A stretch of 46,033 bases of DNA from Collinsella aerofaciens (GCF_902364355.1 NZ_CABJDK010000006.1:96504-142536); one strand, 5' to 3'. Shown: positions 6,668 through 16,069, counted from the stretch's first letter. Notes: generated from the letters alone by a model not told the origin. Numbers and translations are program-made.

Positions 6668-7603
6668 TTATGCGTCCTTCATCTTGACGTCGAGGGCGTC
6701 GCGCAGACCGTCACCCAGCAGGGTGAAGGCGAGCACCGTCGAGAGAATTGCCAGACCGGGCATGATCATCATCCAGGGAGCAGTCAGCAGATACTGCTGA
6801 CCGTCCTGAATCATGGAGCCCCACGAAGGCGTAGGCGGAATAACGCCCATGCCGAGGAAGGACAGAGCGGACTCGGTCAGAATGGCGCCACCAATGTTCA
6901 TAGTCGCGTAGACCACGATGGACGCGACGGAGTTCGGGAAGATGTGACGCACAACGATACGAGCATCGGATGCACCCATCGCACGCGCAGCGTCAACATA
7001 GTCGTTTTCCTTGACCGTCAGGATTGCAGATCGGAAGACGCGCGCAATCGAAGGCCAGCCGAGAACACCGATGGCGATAAAGACGTTCTGAAGACCACGG
7101 CCGATAACGGCGATCATGGCGACGACGAACAGCACGTACGGGAACGCTAGGAAGATATCCGCACAGCGCATGATGATCGTATCCCAGATTCCGCCGTAGA
7201 AACCGGCCAGAGCACCCATGATCAGACCGATCACCGTGGAGATGGCGGTGGCCATAATACCGACGGAAAGCGAAACGCGCGCGCCGTAGATAACGCGGAC
7301 GAGAATGTCGCGGCCAAGGGCGTCGGTACCAAACGGGTGCTCGGCACACGGAGCCAGCAGCGACGTCTCGGCCATGGTAGTCGAGTCGGAAGCCGTCGGC
7401 GAACCGAGCCAGGGCTTAGCCCACAGATCGGCGGTCAGGGCAACCAAAACGACGATGATAATCCAGCAGACACCGATAACGGCGAGCTTGTTCTTACGAA
7501 GACGCTTAAAAGCGTCGCCCCACAGCGTGCGGGACTTGGCGGGAGCAGATGCGGCCTTGATGGCGGTAGCCTGCTCCTGAGACTGAGAATCAGTTTCCTG
7601 CAT
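6668..7603 (-). CDS. oppC: Peptide ABC transporter permease OppC/DppC
   Basis: A 311-aa inner-membrane permease with a ~40-residue cytosolic N-tail, a first membrane helix (LAVIGVCWIIIVVLVAL) and five more downstream. The family features GTDALGRDILVRVIYGARVS and the EAA loop (DYVDAARAMGASDARIVVRH) are clear. It pairs with OppB to form the translocation channel. Ribosome site GGGAGGTACG is visible just before ATG 7603. It lies 14 nt after oppB and 2 nt before oppD. Confidence 0.93.
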   Translation of the reverse strand: MQETDSQSQEQATAIKAASAPAKSRTLWGDAFKRLRKNKLAVIGVCWIIIVVLVALTADLWAKPWLGSPTASDSTTMAETSLLAPCAEHPFGTDALGRDILVRVIYGARVSLSVGIMATAISTVIGLIMGALAGFYGGIWDTIIMRCADIFLAFPYVLFVVAMIAVIGRGLQNVFIAIGVLGWPSIARVFRSAILTVKENDYVDAARAMGASDARIVVRHIFPNSVASIVVYATMNIGGAILTESALSFLGMGVIPPTPSWGSMIQDGQQYLLTAPWMMIMPGLAILSTVLAFTLLGDGLRDALDVKMKDA

Positions 7604-7617
7604 GAGACGTACCTCCC

Positions 7618-8655
7618 TTAGGCCTTATCCGACGGACCGCCAAGGCGGATGCGCGGGTCGAGGAATGCATAGCTAATGTCGACGAGCAGGTTGATCACCA
7701 TGACGACGACAACGATGAGCGTAACGCCACCCATAACGATGGGCCAGTCACGCATGCTAATAGCGCGATAGACCTCATAGCCGATACCGGGCCAGTTAAA
7801 GACCGTCTCGGTCAGGATGGCGCCCGAAAGCATGCCGCCAAAGTCGACACCAATATAGGTAACGACGGGGATGAGTGCATTCTTAAGCGCATGCTTGATG
7901 ATGATCGCGCGATTGGAGAGACCCTTGGCCTTTGCCGTACGGATGTAATCCTGGTTCATGACGTCAAGCAGCTGCGAGCGCATAATGCGGGCAGCATAAG
8001 CGGTCGAAACCGAAGCCAGCGTAATGGTCGGAAGCACATAGTGCATCCAATCCTGATACTGAGAGCTGGAACCGCCGGCACCCGAAATCGGCATGGAGAA
8101 TGCGCCGCCGGTGGCATCCTTGAGGATGACGCCGAAGAACAGCTGCAGCAACATACCGAGCCAGAAGGCCGGGACGGCAACGAGGATCGACGTGGTGAGC
8201 GTTACCAAAATATCCCAGAAGGAATAACGCTTAACCGCCGAAATGATACCCGCACCGATACCCATGATTGCCTCGAGTACGATGGCGCACGCGGCAAGTT
8301 TGACCGTATACGGATACTTCTGGGCAAAGATTTCCGTAACCGGCAGCTTGCGCTGATACGAATTGCCCAGATCGCCATGAAGCAGGCCGTTCATGTAATA
8401 CAAGTAACGGTCCACGAGCGACGTTTGAACGGGGTCGCCGTTCTCGTCAAGGATCGCGTTGCCGTCCTCGTCCGTCTGGACCAGGTGATAGCGGACGCGA
8501 AGCTGAAGCTCCACCTCGGGGGACAGAGCCTTGTCTCCACCGATCAGCTTGATCGGATCTCCCGGCACGATATTCTGGAGGGCGAACAGAATCAGCGTAA
8601 CGCCCAAAAATACCGGGATGAACTGAAGCACACGTTTAACGATGTACTTACCCAT
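7618..8655 (-). CDS. oppB: Peptide ABC transporter permease OppB/DppB
   Basis: A 345-aa permease of the peptide/nickel family with six predicted membrane helices, the first at residues ~9-28. It carries the N-terminal IVPGDPIKLIGG motif, a periplasmic insertion (~55-85, acidic and polar) and the EAA loop (DYIRTAKAKGLSNRAIIIKH). Start ATG 8655 follows GGGGAG at 4 nt. It lies 156 nt downstream of oppA; the gap holds a strong hairpin (8686-8715) that may lower permease expression relative to the binding protein. Confidence 0.93.
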   Translation of the reverse strand: MGKYIVKRVLQFIPVFLGVTLILFALQNIVPGDPIKLIGGDKALSPEVELQLRVRYHLVQTDEDGNAILDENGDPVQTSLVDRYLYYMNGLLHGDLGNSYQRKLPVTEIFAQKYPYTVKLAACAIVLEAIMGIGAGIISAVKRYSFWDILVTLTTSILVAVPAFWLGMLLQLFFGVILKDATGGAFSMPISGAGGSSSQYQDWMHYVLPTITLASVSTAYAARIMRSQLLDVMNQDYIRTAKAKGLSNRAIIIKHALKNALIPVVTYIGVDFGGMLSGAILTETVFNWPGIGYEVYRAISMRDWPIVMGGVTLIVVVVMVINLLVDISYAFLDPRIRLGGPSDKA

Positions 8656-8685
8656 ACCACTCCCCTATCTAGGGATTAACCTAAA

Positions 8686-8715
8686 TGGGATGCCGATCGC
8701 CAGACCGGCATCCCA
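8686..8715 (-). promoter_or_regulatory. Intercistronic hairpin between oppA and oppB
   Basis: TGGGATGCCG (8686-8695) pairs perfectly with CGGCATCCCA (8706-8715) around a 10-nt loop. On the minus strand it is followed by TTTAGGTT, a weak T tract. This position and shape suit a partial terminator or mRNA-end stabiliser that makes the binding protein more abundant than the membrane subunits. Confidence 0.65.
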
Positions 8716-8811
8716 AAATTACCATCAGCCAGTTTACCCCAGGTTAGGGAGAACTGTATGTTTCCCATGAGGTCTACGTAAATACTTGACCCTCACGGAA
8801 GCTGCAAACTC

Positions 8812-10488
8812 TTAGGCGAGCTCAGCGGTACCCAGCTCGGCGTGCTTCTGCGGATCGACATAGAGGTGCTTGATGCGATCGGAGCCGGCGATGGTGTGCG
8901 TGTAGAACATCACCGGGATGACCGGGCAGTCGGCAGCGACCATTGCGTCGGCCTCCTGCATCTTAGCGACGCGCTCTTCGTCGTCAACCGTGGTACGAGC
9001 CTCGTCGACCTTGGCGTCGAACTCGGGGTTGTTGTAACCAGAGCGGTTGTCGCCACCGAGAGAGGCAGAGTGGAACAGCGGATACAGGAAGTTGTCCATG
9101 ATCGGGTAGTCGGCAATCCAGCCCAGACGACCGAACTGATAGTTGAAGTTCTGGTACTGCTCGAGCAGCGCAGACCACTCAGGGGTATCGGAGACGGCGG
9201 TAACGCCGACCTTGGCGAGGTCGCCGATGATGGACTCCATGATCTCCTTGTGACCACCGTCCTGGTTGTAGGAAAGGGTCACGTTAATGCCACGATCGCC
9301 GTTAGCGCCGGCAGGAGCAACCTTGTCGAGGTACTCGTTAGCCTTGTCGACGTCGTAGGCGCAGAACTCCCATGCGCCTTCCTTGTAGCCATCGATGCCC
9401 GGAGGAACAATGCCGTCGGCGGGGGTACGGGTACCCTTGAAGATGGTCTTGCAGATGGCCTCGCGGTTAATGGCCAGGGAGATACCCCTGCGCAGGTCGG
9501 CGTTGTTGAACGGCTCGGCCGTGGTGTTGCAGGTCAGGTAGTAGGTGGAAGGCTCGGCGCCGAGCAGCATGCGCTCGCCGTCGCCCATGGTGTAGCCGTC
9601 CTTGGACACGCCGCGATCCTTCTTGGCAGCGTCGATCTGAGCAACGGGAACGTCGCAGATATCGAGGTTACCGGCCTGGAACTCCTTGTAGGCGGTCTCC
9701 ACGTCCTTGATGACCTGGAAGTGGATGCCATCGATCTTGGCCTTGTCGCCATAGTAATCGTCGAACTTCTTGAGGTTGATCTCCTGACCATCCTCCCACT
9801 TGCCGTCCATCATGAACGGGCCGTTACCGATCGGGGCAAGGTAGAAGCTCTTAACATCGGACTCGGCGCACTCGGGAACCGGGGATAGAGCCGGGTGAGA
9901 GGCGACGAAGGGGAAGTCGGCGTAAGCGGAAGACAGCTTAACGACGAGGGTCTCATCGTCGGGGCAAGTAACACCGCTGAGCTCAGTAGCGTTACCGGCA
10001 AGCAGATCGTCATAGCCCTCGACCATGGAAAGGTGATAGGAGACCTCGGAAGGACCGTACTCGGTAGCGATGGCCGACTTGGTGTTGACCAGACGCTCCC
10101 AAGCGAGCTTGAAGGACTTGGAGGTAACGTCGTCACCGTTGTGGAACTTGGCCTTCTTGATCTTGAAGGTGAACTCGGTGGCGTCGTCGTTGGCCTCGAA
10201 GGACTCGCAAGCCAGCGGGACGATCTTGCCCTTCTCGGCGTCGTAAGAGGTCAGAGCATCGAACAGCTGGTACTCGACCTGAGTGCCCTGATCCTCCTGG
10301 ACGTTGTAGGGGTCGATGCAGACCGGGTTGTTGATGTAGAAGTTCAGCGTCGAACCGGACTCAGAACCGGAAGCGTCGCCGCCCTTCTTGCCGCATGCGG
10401 CAAGAAAAGCCATGGAGCTCGCAGCAAGGGTACCGCCGACAAAGGCGCGACGACCCATAACGGGCTGGTGGAACATAGAATCAGCCAT
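8812..10488 (-). CDS. oppA: Peptide-binding lipoprotein OppA/DppA (SBP family 5)
   Basis: A 558-aa extracytoplasmic solute-binding protein. The N-terminus has a twin-arginine-like GRRAFVGG, a hydrophobic stretch and lipobox LAAC (~Cys32), so it is probably a Tat-exported lipoprotein. The mature part shows family 5 hallmarks: LFDALTSYD near the start, KFHNGDDVTSKSFKLAWERL, and RRGISLAINREAI. Start ATG 10488 has AAGGAGG at 5 nt. It is the first gene of the operon. Its upstream region carries two TTGTGCATAA repeats 42 bp apart (10589-10640). Peptide import is the usual role, but family 5 proteins also bind sugars and nickel. Confidence 0.9.
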   Translation of the reverse strand: MADSMFHQPVMGRRAFVGGTLAASSMAFLAACGKKGGDASGSESGSTLNFYINNPVCIDPYNVQEDQGTQVEYQLFDALTSYDAEKGKIVPLACESFEANDDATEFTFKIKKAKFHNGDDVTSKSFKLAWERLVNTKSAIATEYGPSEVSYHLSMVEGYDDLLAGNATELSGVTCPDDETLVVKLSSAYADFPFVASHPALSPVPECAESDVKSFYLAPIGNGPFMMDGKWEDGQEINLKKFDDYYGDKAKIDGIHFQVIKDVETAYKEFQAGNLDICDVPVAQIDAAKKDRGVSKDGYTMGDGERMLLGAEPSTYYLTCNTTAEPFNNADLRRGISLAINREAICKTIFKGTRTPADGIVPPGIDGYKEGAWEFCAYDVDKANEYLDKVAPAGANGDRGINVTLSYNQDGGHKEIMESIIGDLAKVGVTAVSDTPEWSALLEQYQNFNYQFGRLGWIADYPIMDNFLYPLFHSASLGGDNRSGYNNPEFDAKVDEARTTVDDEERVAKMQEADAMVAADCPVIPVMFYTHTIAGSDRIKHLYVDPQKHAELGTAELA

Positions 10489-10529
10489 GCCATCCTCCTT
10501 ATGAGATAGGACAAAGAAATGTTCAGTCG

Positions 10530-10640
10530 GACATATGTCGAGACAATCCGATCCGAACCATCAAAACGCCGCCCGCTGCTATGGCTGGTTATGCACAACA
10601 GACCAACGTTTTGCAATACAGTAGCGCATTTTATGCACAA
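10530..10640 (-). promoter_or_regulatory. oppA upstream region with direct repeats
   Basis: Minus-strand TTGTGCATAA occurs twice, at 10589-10598 and 10631-10640, exactly 42 bp apart (about four helical turns). An AAAACGTT lies between them (10605-10612) and a 10-bp palindrome GACATATGTC at 10530-10539. No convincing -35/-10 pair stands out. Probable operator region; the regulator is unknown. Confidence 0.45.
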
Positions 10641-10730
10641 TTTGGCGCTGATTCCGGTTAACGGTCGAGAATTTCTTTAGTTGGGCGAAGTATGTGGGGA
10701 TATTTTGGCTCTGTTACAAGTCTGTAAACA

Positions 10731-10758
10731 AAAAGGGCCCCGCACATGCGGGACCCCT
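10731..10758 (-). terminator. secG terminator
   Basis: Minus-strand GGGTCCCGC, loop ATGT, GCGGGGCCC, then TTTTTGTTT. It lies 24 nt after the secG stop. Confidence 0.9.
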
Positions 10759-10781
10759 TACAAACGTATATACGCCGATGC

Positions 10782-11036
10782 TTAGTAGCCGACGATGCCC
10801 TGCGGGAAGAAAAACATGCACAGAACGACACACACGGCAAAAACGACGGCCATAATTACCGTCAGGCGATCGAGGTTCTGCTCCATGACGCCCGTGGCAG
10901 AGCTGGAGTTATACAGCGAGCTAGCGATCATATCCGAAACGCCGGTGCCCTTACCGGAATGCATCAGAACGAGAATCGTCAGCGCCACGGCAGAAACAGC
11001 CCAAACGACAAACAGAAGAATCTGAAACGGACCCAT
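10782..11036 (-). CDS. secG: Preprotein translocase subunit SecG
   Basis: An 84-aa membrane protein with two hydrophobic segments (~5-25 and ~57-77) separated by a loop with LMHSGKGTGVSD, the conserved QxGKGxG-like region of SecG. The C-terminus is short. SecG binds SecYE and aids SecA-driven export. Start ATG 11036 follows TAAGGAG. It is next to the glycolytic block, a common position in Gram-positives, but separated from gpmI by a terminator and probably transcribed from its own promoter. Confidence 0.9.
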   Translation of the reverse strand: MGPFQILLFVVWAVSAVALTILVLMHSGKGTGVSDMIASSLYNSSSATGVMEQNLDRLTVIMAVVFAVCVVLCMFFFPQGIVGY

Positions 11037-11102
11037 AGATAAGCTCCTTAATAGAACAATTCAAACTCCAGTACTGTACCACAACCTCCAACACTCCCCC
11101 AC

Positions 11103-11133
11103 CTGCCATTTAGGGACGGGGTAGAAATGGCAG
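11103..11133. repeat. 9-bp hairpin upstream of secG
   Basis: CTGCCATTT (11103-11111) pairs perfectly with AAATGGCAG (11125-11133) around a 13-nt loop. It sits between the gpmI terminator and secG and has no T tract. It may be an operator or a small dispersed repeat. Confidence 0.5.
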
Positions 11134-11140
11134 AAATACC

Positions 11141-11175
11141 AAAAAGGGGGTCGTCCGGTTGTGGACAACCCCCTT
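11141..11175 (-). terminator. gpmI terminator
   Basis: Minus-strand AGGGGGTTGTCC, 6-nt loop, GGACGACCCCC, then TTTTTGG. It closes the pgk-tpiA-gpmI transcript. Confidence 0.9.
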
Positions 11176-11200
11176 ACTAGAAAACGGTATTTGTTTTCTA

Positions 11201-12754
11201 TTAGGCCTCGGTGGCGAGCACGCGACCCGTCATCTCGGCGGAAGGCTCAATACCAGCCATGGTGAGCATAGTCGGAGCGATATCGGAAAGACGGCCGTCC
11301 TCGATACCGGTGAGCTTGGCCTTATCATCAACGATGATGAACGGCACGCGGTTGGTGGTGTGAGCCGTAAACGGATGCTTGGAACCGTCGGAAGCAACGT
11401 CAAACATGTGATCGGCGTTGCCATGGTCGGCGGTAATCAGCGCAAAGCCGCCCTTAGCGAGAATCGCCGGGACAACCTTGGACAGAGCATCGTCAACAGC
11501 CTCGACGGCCTTAACGGCGGCGTCGAACACGCCGGTGTGACCAACCATGTCGCAGTTCGCGAAGTTCACGATGTAGAAATCAGCGCGATCCTCGTTAATA
11601 GCGGCGACGAGCTTCTCGGTAACCTCGGGAGCGCTCATCTCGGGCTGCAGATCGTAGGTAGCAACCTTGGGGGAAGCGACGAGCACGCGCTCCTCGCCCT
11701 CCTTGGGCTCCTCGATGCCGCCGTTGAGGAAGAACGTCACATGGGCGTACTTCTCGGTCTCGGCGGTGTGCAGCTGCTTCAGGCCATTGGCGGCGATAAC
11801 GTCGGCCAGAACGTTCTCGGGGAATGTCTTGGGGAAGGCGACCTCGACGTCAAACGTCGGATCGTACTCGGTCATCGTCACAAAGTGCGAAAGCTTAATC
11901 TGCTCGCGCTCAAAGCCGTCGAACTCCTTGTCCGTGAACACGCGAGTCATCTGACGAGCGCGGTCGGGACGGAAGTTGAAGAAGATGGCCGCGTCGCCCT
12001 CGTGAATGCCCTCGTTGTGGGCAGCGAAGGGCTCGACGAACTCGTCGCCGCGCGGATCCTTCTCGTAGTAGGCCTTGATACCGGCAACGGGGTCGGTATC
12101 GGCATCGGACGCGTTGACCATGACGTCGTAGGCACGCTGGATGCGCTCCCAGCGGTTGTCGCGGTCCATGGCCCAATAGCGGCCCGAAACGGTGGCAACG
12201 CGAGCGTCGCAACCGGTCTCCTCGGAGATCTTAGCCAGGAAAGCGCAGAACTCGCTCATGTAGCCGGCACCGGACTGCGGGTCGACGTCGCGGCCATCCA
12301 TGAAGGCGTGGACGCGAACGGTCTTGACGCCATGCTGGGCAGCCATCTTGACCAGAGCCTCGACGTGGTTCATGTGAGAATGAACACCGCCAGGGCTCAT
12401 AAGGCCCATGAGGTGCAGGGTCTTGCCTTCGGCCTTGACGTCGTCCATAGCCTTGACGAAGACCTCGTTCTTGGCGATGGAGCCGTCCTTGATGGCGTTG
12501 TTGATGCGCGAAAGCTCCTGGAACACGATGCGGCCGGCACCGATGTTGAGGTGACCCACCTCGGAGTTGCCCATCTGGCCGTCGGGAAGGCCCACGTCCT
12601 CGCCCGAAGCACCGAGCGTGGTGTGAGGATACTTCTCGTACAGGCTATCAAGGAAGGGCGTCTTGGCAGCGGCGACGGCGTTCTCGCCATCAGCCGGAGC
12701 AAGGCCGCAGCCATCCATGATGATCAGGAGTGCAGGAAGATGACGCTGTGCCAT
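11201..12754 (-). CDS. gpmI: 2,3-bisphosphoglycerate-independent phosphoglycerate mutase
   Basis: A 517-aa cytosolic enzyme interconverting 3- and 2-phosphoglycerate. It belongs to the alkaline-phosphatase-like iPGM family: metal-binding IIMDGCGLAP at ~11-20, catalytic Ser in MGNSEVGHLNIGAGR (~60-74), FMDGRDVDP and RYWAMDRD, and the C-terminal metal site ADHGNADHMFD. The length matches the usual 510-515 aa. It starts 5 nt after the tpiA stop, in one operon with pgk and tpiA. Confidence 0.96.
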   Translation of the reverse strand: MAQRHLPALLIIMDGCGLAPADGENAVAAAKTPFLDSLYEKYPHTTLGASGEDVGLPDGQMGNSEVGHLNIGAGRIVFQELSRINNAIKDGSIAKNEVFVKAMDDVKAEGKTLHLMGLMSPGGVHSHMNHVEALVKMAAQHGVKTVRVHAFMDGRDVDPQSGAGYMSEFCAFLAKISEETGCDARVATVSGRYWAMDRDNRWERIQRAYDVMVNASDADTDPVAGIKAYYEKDPRGDEFVEPFAAHNEGIHEGDAAIFFNFRPDRARQMTRVFTDKEFDGFEREQIKLSHFVTMTEYDPTFDVEVAFPKTFPENVLADVIAANGLKQLHTAETEKYAHVTFFLNGGIEEPKEGEERVLVASPKVATYDLQPEMSAPEVTEKLVAAINEDRADFYIVNFANCDMVGHTGVFDAAVKAVEAVDDALSKVVPAILAKGGFALITADHGNADHMFDVASDGSKHPFTAHTTNRVPFIIVDDKAKLTGIEDGRLSDIAPTMLTMAGIEPSAEMTGRVLATEA

Positions 12755-12759
12755 ATGTC

Positions 12760-13527
12760 CTACTCGCCTGCCTTGACGACCATAGAGGCGAAGTCGGCAG
12801 CCTTGAGCGAAGCGCCGCCCACGAGGGCGCCGTCAACGTCAGGCTTGGCGACGAGCTCGGCAATGTTGCCGGGCTTAGCGGAACCACCGTACAGGACGCG
12901 GATACCGTCGGCGAGCTCCTCGCCGAACATCTCCTTGAGGGTCTCACGGATAGCGCCGCAGACCTCCTGAGCGTCCTCGGCGGTAGCGGTCTTGCCGGTG
13001 CCGATAGCCCAGATGGGCTCGTAGGCGACGACGACCTGCTTGGGGCAGGTGATCTCAAGACCAGCAAGGCCAGCCTTGACCTGGTTCACGACGTGCTCGA
13101 CATAGGTGCCAGCCTCGCGGACCTCGAGGGACTCGCCGCAGCAGAAGACGGGAACAAGACCGGCGGCAACGAGGGCCTTGGCCTTCTTGTTCTGATCCTC
13201 GTCGGTCTCGTGGAAGTAGTCGCGACGCTCGGAGTGACCGATGATGCAGTAGGTGCAGCCAGCGGACTTGAGCATGTCGCAAGAGGACTCACCGGTGAAG
13301 GCACCCTTGGCCTCCCAGTACACGTTCTGAGCACCGAGGGCGATGGGGGCAGCCTGAATACGGTCATGAACCGTGGTGATGTCAATGGTCGGAGGGCAGA
13401 CGAGCACCTCGACGCCAGCCGGAACCTCGGGCAGAGCCTGAGCCAGCTCGTCGGCGAGCTTGGCGGCCTCGGCGACGTCGTTGTTCATCTTCCAGTTACC
13501 AGCGATAAGAAGGGTGCGATTAGGCAT
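12760..13527 (-). CDS. tpiA: Triosephosphate isomerase
   Basis: A 255-aa TIM-barrel enzyme interconverting dihydroxyacetone phosphate and glyceraldehyde 3-phosphate. Catalytic Lys in GNWKMN (~10-15), His in IIGHSERR (~100) and Glu in AYEPIWAIGTGK (~170) are present, as is the C-terminal phosphate loop LYGGSAKPGN. The start is ATG 13527, inside the end of pgk with an 8-nt overlap; a longer frame to 13590 has no homologous sequence. Confidence 0.96.
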   Translation of the reverse strand: MPNRTLLIAGNWKMNNDVAEAAKLADELAQALPEVPAGVEVLVCPPTIDITTVHDRIQAAPIALGAQNVYWEAKGAFTGESSCDMLKSAGCTYCIIGHSERRDYFHETDEDQNKKAKALVAAGLVPVFCCGESLEVREAGTYVEHVVNQVKAGLAGLEITCPKQVVVAYEPIWAIGTGKTATAEDAQEVCGAIRETLKEMFGEELADGIRVLYGGSAKPGNIAELVAKPDVDGALVGGASLKAADFASMVVKAGE

Positions 13528-14710
13528 CGAGAAGCGCCTCCACTCCGGGCAGGGCCTTACCCTCGACGAGCTCCATGGAAGCGCCACCACCGGTGGAGAT
13601 CCAGCTCATCTTGTCGGCCAGGTTGAACTTGTTGACAGCCGCGACAGAGTCGCCACCGCCGATGATCGAGGTGCAGTCGGCCTCGGCGACGGCCTCGGCG
13701 ATAGCCTGGGTGCCGTGAGCGAAGTTGTCGAACTCGAAGACGCCCATGGGGCCGTTCCAGAACACGGTCTTGGCGCCCTTGACGGCCTCGGCGTAGAGCT
13801 CCTCGGTCTTGGGGCCGATGTCCATGCCCTCACGATCGTCGGGGATAGCGTCGGAAGCGACAACCTCGGGGACAGCGTCCTCGCCAAAGTGATCGGCAAC
13901 GCGGTTGTCGATGGGGAGCAGGATCTTGACGCCCTTCTCCTCGGCCTTCTTGAGCATCTCGCCGGCGCGCTCGACCCAGTCCTCTTCCTTGAGGGACTGA
14001 CCGACGGTCAGACCCTGAGCCAGGAAGAAGGTGTAGGCCATGCCGCCACCGATGATCAGGGTATCAGCGGAGTCGATGAGGTGATCGAGAACGCCGATCT
14101 TGGAGGAAACCTTGGAACCGCCGACGATAGCGACGAAGGGGCGCTCGGGCTCGGCGAAGATGCCGGTCAGCGTGTCGACCTCCTTCTCGAGCAGGAAGCC
14201 GGCGACGGCAGGCAGGTAAGCGGCGGGGCCCACGACGGAACCCTGGGCGCGGTGAGCGGTGCCGAAGGCATCGAGAACGAAGACGTCACCATAGGAAGCG
14301 AGCTTCTTGGCGATCTCGGGATCGTTCTTCTTCTCACGCTTGTCAAAACGGACGTTCTCGAGAACGAGGACCTTGCCCGGCTCGACGGCGGCAACAGCCT
14401 CAGCAGCCTTCTCGCCGTAGGTGTCGGCGACAAAGGCAACATCGAGACCAGAGAGCTCAGCGAGCTTCTTGGCGACGGGCTCGAGGGACAGCTCGGGCTG
14501 GAAGCCGGTGCCATCGGGACGGCCGAGGTGGCTCATGAGGATGACGCGAGCGTTGTGCTCAACGAGGTAGTTGATGGTGGGCAGGGCAGCCTTGATGCGG
14601 GTGGTATCGCCAACGACGCCATCCTTGATAGGCACGTTGAAGTCAACGCGGACGAGAACGCGCTTGCCGTCGACATCGATGTCGCGGACGGTCTTCTTGG
14701 TAAAGGCCAT
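13520..14710 (-). CDS. pgk: Phosphoglycerate kinase
   Basis: A 396-aa enzyme making ATP from 1,3-bisphosphoglycerate. It shows the N-terminal substrate motif VLVRVDFNVP, LMSHLGRPDG, the hinge and nucleotide loop GGSKVSSKIGVLDHL, and the C-terminal GGGDSVAA near the phosphate site. The start is ATG 14710 (MAFTKK), with GAAAGGTAG about 8 nt upstream. It leads the pgk-tpiA-gpmI operon and lies downstream of the gapA terminator, so it may be transcribed both by read-through and from its own promoter. Confidence 0.96.
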   Translation of the reverse strand: MAFTKKTVRDIDVDGKRVLVRVDFNVPIKDGVVGDTTRIKAALPTINYLVEHNARVILMSHLGRPDGTGFQPELSLEPVAKKLAELSGLDVAFVADTYGEKAAEAVAAVEPGKVLVLENVRFDKREKKNDPEIAKKLASYGDVFVLDAFGTAHRAQGSVVGPAAYLPAVAGFLLEKEVDTLTGIFAEPERPFVAIVGGSKVSSKIGVLDHLIDSADTLIIGGGMAYTFFLAQGLTVGQSLKEEDWVERAGEMLKKAEEKGVKILLPIDNRVADHFGEDAVPEVVASDAIPDDREGMDIGPKTEELYAEAVKGAKTVFWNGPMGVFEFDNFAHGTQAIAEAVAEADCTSIIGGGDSVAAVNKFNLADKMSWISTGGGASMELVEGKALPGVEALLDA

Positions 14711-14765
14711 GTTTGCTTCTACCTTTCGTACGTGTCTGCCTCCCATTACGGCAGACGATTTCCTA

Positions 14766-14815
14766 TAAAAAGGGCGCGACCCTAGGGTGTAAGCCCTATG
14801 AGGCCGCGCCCTTCT
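14766..14815 (-). terminator. gapA terminator
   Basis: Minus-strand AAGGGCGCG pairs with CGCGCCCTT, with an inner TAGGG/CCCTA stem, followed by TTTTATAGG. It lies between gapA and pgk. Confidence 0.85.
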
Positions 14816-14850
14816 TTAGACGCTCAACGAGCTATTCGCTAAAAGCTAAA

Positions 14851-15876
14851 TTAAGCAACGAACTTCTCGAAGTACTTGATGGTGCGGACCATCTGAGAGG
14901 TGTAGGAGTTCTCGTTGTCGTACCAAGAGGTGACCTGAACGAGGGTCTGGCCGTTGCCGAGGTCAGAGCACATGGTCTGAGTGGCGTCGAAGATGGAGCC
15001 GTGGGTCTCGCCGATGATGTCGGTGGAGACGATGTCGTCCTCGTTGTAACCGAAGGTCTCGGAGATGGTGGAAGCGTAGGCCTTCATAGCGGCGTTGACC
15101 TCGTCGACGGTGACCTTCTTGTCAACGACAGCGTAGAGGTTGGTGATGGAGCCGGTCGGCGTCGGGACGCGCTGGGCGGCACCGATGAGCTTACCGTTGA
15201 GCTCGGGGAGAACCAGGCCGATAGCCTTGGCAGCACCGGTGGTGTTGGGGACGATGTTGACGGCGCAGGCGCGGCTACGACGCTTGTTGCCTTTGCGCTG
15301 CGGGCCGTCGAGCGGCATCTGGTCGCCGGTCCAGGCGTGAATGGTGGTCATGATGCCGGACACGATGGGAGCGAAGTCGTTCAGACCCTTGGCCATCGGG
15401 GCGAGGCAGTTGGTGGTGCAGGAAGCAGCGGAGATGATGTTGTCCTCAGCGGTCAGCGTCTCGTGGTTGACGTTGTACACGATGGTGGGCAGATCGCTGC
15501 CGGCCGGAGCGGAGATGACGACCTTCTTGGCGCCAGCGTTGATGTGGGCCTGAGCCTTAGCCTTGCTGGTGTAGAAGCCGGTGCACTCGAGAACGACGTC
15601 GACGTCGAGGTCGCCCCAAGGCAGGTTGTTGGCGTCAGCCTCCTTGTAGATCTTGATCTCCTTGCCGTCAACGGTGATGGAATCCTCGCCAGCAACGACC
15701 TCGTGATCGCGAGCGTAGTTGCCCTGCGTGGAGTCGTACTTCAGCAGGTAAGCGAGCATATCGGGAGAGGTGAGGTCGTTGATAGCGACGATCTCGGAGC
15801 CCTCATGACCGAACATCTGACGGAAAGCCAGACGACCGATGCGACCGAAGCCGTTAATAGCAACCTTTACTGCCAT
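14851..15876 (-). CDS. gapA: Glyceraldehyde-3-phosphate dehydrogenase
   Basis: A 341-aa NAD-dependent type I GAPDH. It has the Rossmann motif [13 protein letters not shown] (~6-18), AINDLTSPD with the NAD-selective Asp, catalytic Cys in [12 protein letters not shown] (~155) and the C-terminal [15 protein letters not shown]. The start is ATG 15876 ([10 protein letters not shown]), with GAAAGGAG at 6 nt; an in-frame extension to 15978 has no homologous sequence. It is transcribed alone or with pgk. A perfect TTAAAACGTTTTAA palindrome lies upstream and may regulate it by carbon status. Confidence 0.97.
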   Translation of the reverse strand: MAVKVAINGFGRIGRLAFRQMFGHEGSEIVAINDLTSPDMLAYLLKYDSTQGNYARDHEVVAGEDSITVDGKEIKIYKEADANNLPWGDLDVDVVLECTGFYTSKAKAQAHINAGAKKVVISAPAGSDLPTIVYNVNHETLTAEDNIISAASCTTNCLAPMAKGLNDFAPIVSGIMTTIHAWTGDQMPLDGPQRKGNKRRSRACAVNIVPNTTGAAKAIGLVLPELNGKLIGAAQRVPTPTGSITNLYAVVDKKVTVDEVNAAMKAYASTISETFGYNEDDIVSTDIIGETHGSIFDATQTMCSDLGNGQTLVQVTSWYDNENSYTSQMVRTIKYFEKFVA

Positions 15877-15948
15877 TGTGTCTCCTTTCGTAAGGCCCCC
15901 GCAAGCTACAGCGCCCGCCGTTGAGGCCCACAAACTAACCACTCGCCT

Positions 15949-16024
15949 AATATACCTTTTTTTTGACTTGAATTTCACGAGAATGCTCGAAATTGAAAAT
16001 CAAATTTACGTTAAAACGTTTTAA
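15949..16024 (-). promoter_or_regulatory. gapA promoter and 14-bp palindromic operator
   Basis: TTAAAACGTTTTAA at 16011-16024 is a perfect 14-bp palindrome of LacI/CcpA-like type. A -10-like TATATT (minus strand, 15949-15954) lies downstream, with a poor -35 (GTGAAA). The palindrome shares TAAAACGTTT with the region upstream of the sugar-transport island (28722-28731). Confidence 0.5.
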
Positions 16025-16069
16025 AGAATAAAATAGCAGCTAAATCCGTATATAAGTCGATACTTTAAA

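Noticed and set aside
11159..12970. Long plus-strand open frame opposite gpmI
   Set aside because: Antisense to an unmistakable phosphoglycerate mutase; begins in that gene's terminator.
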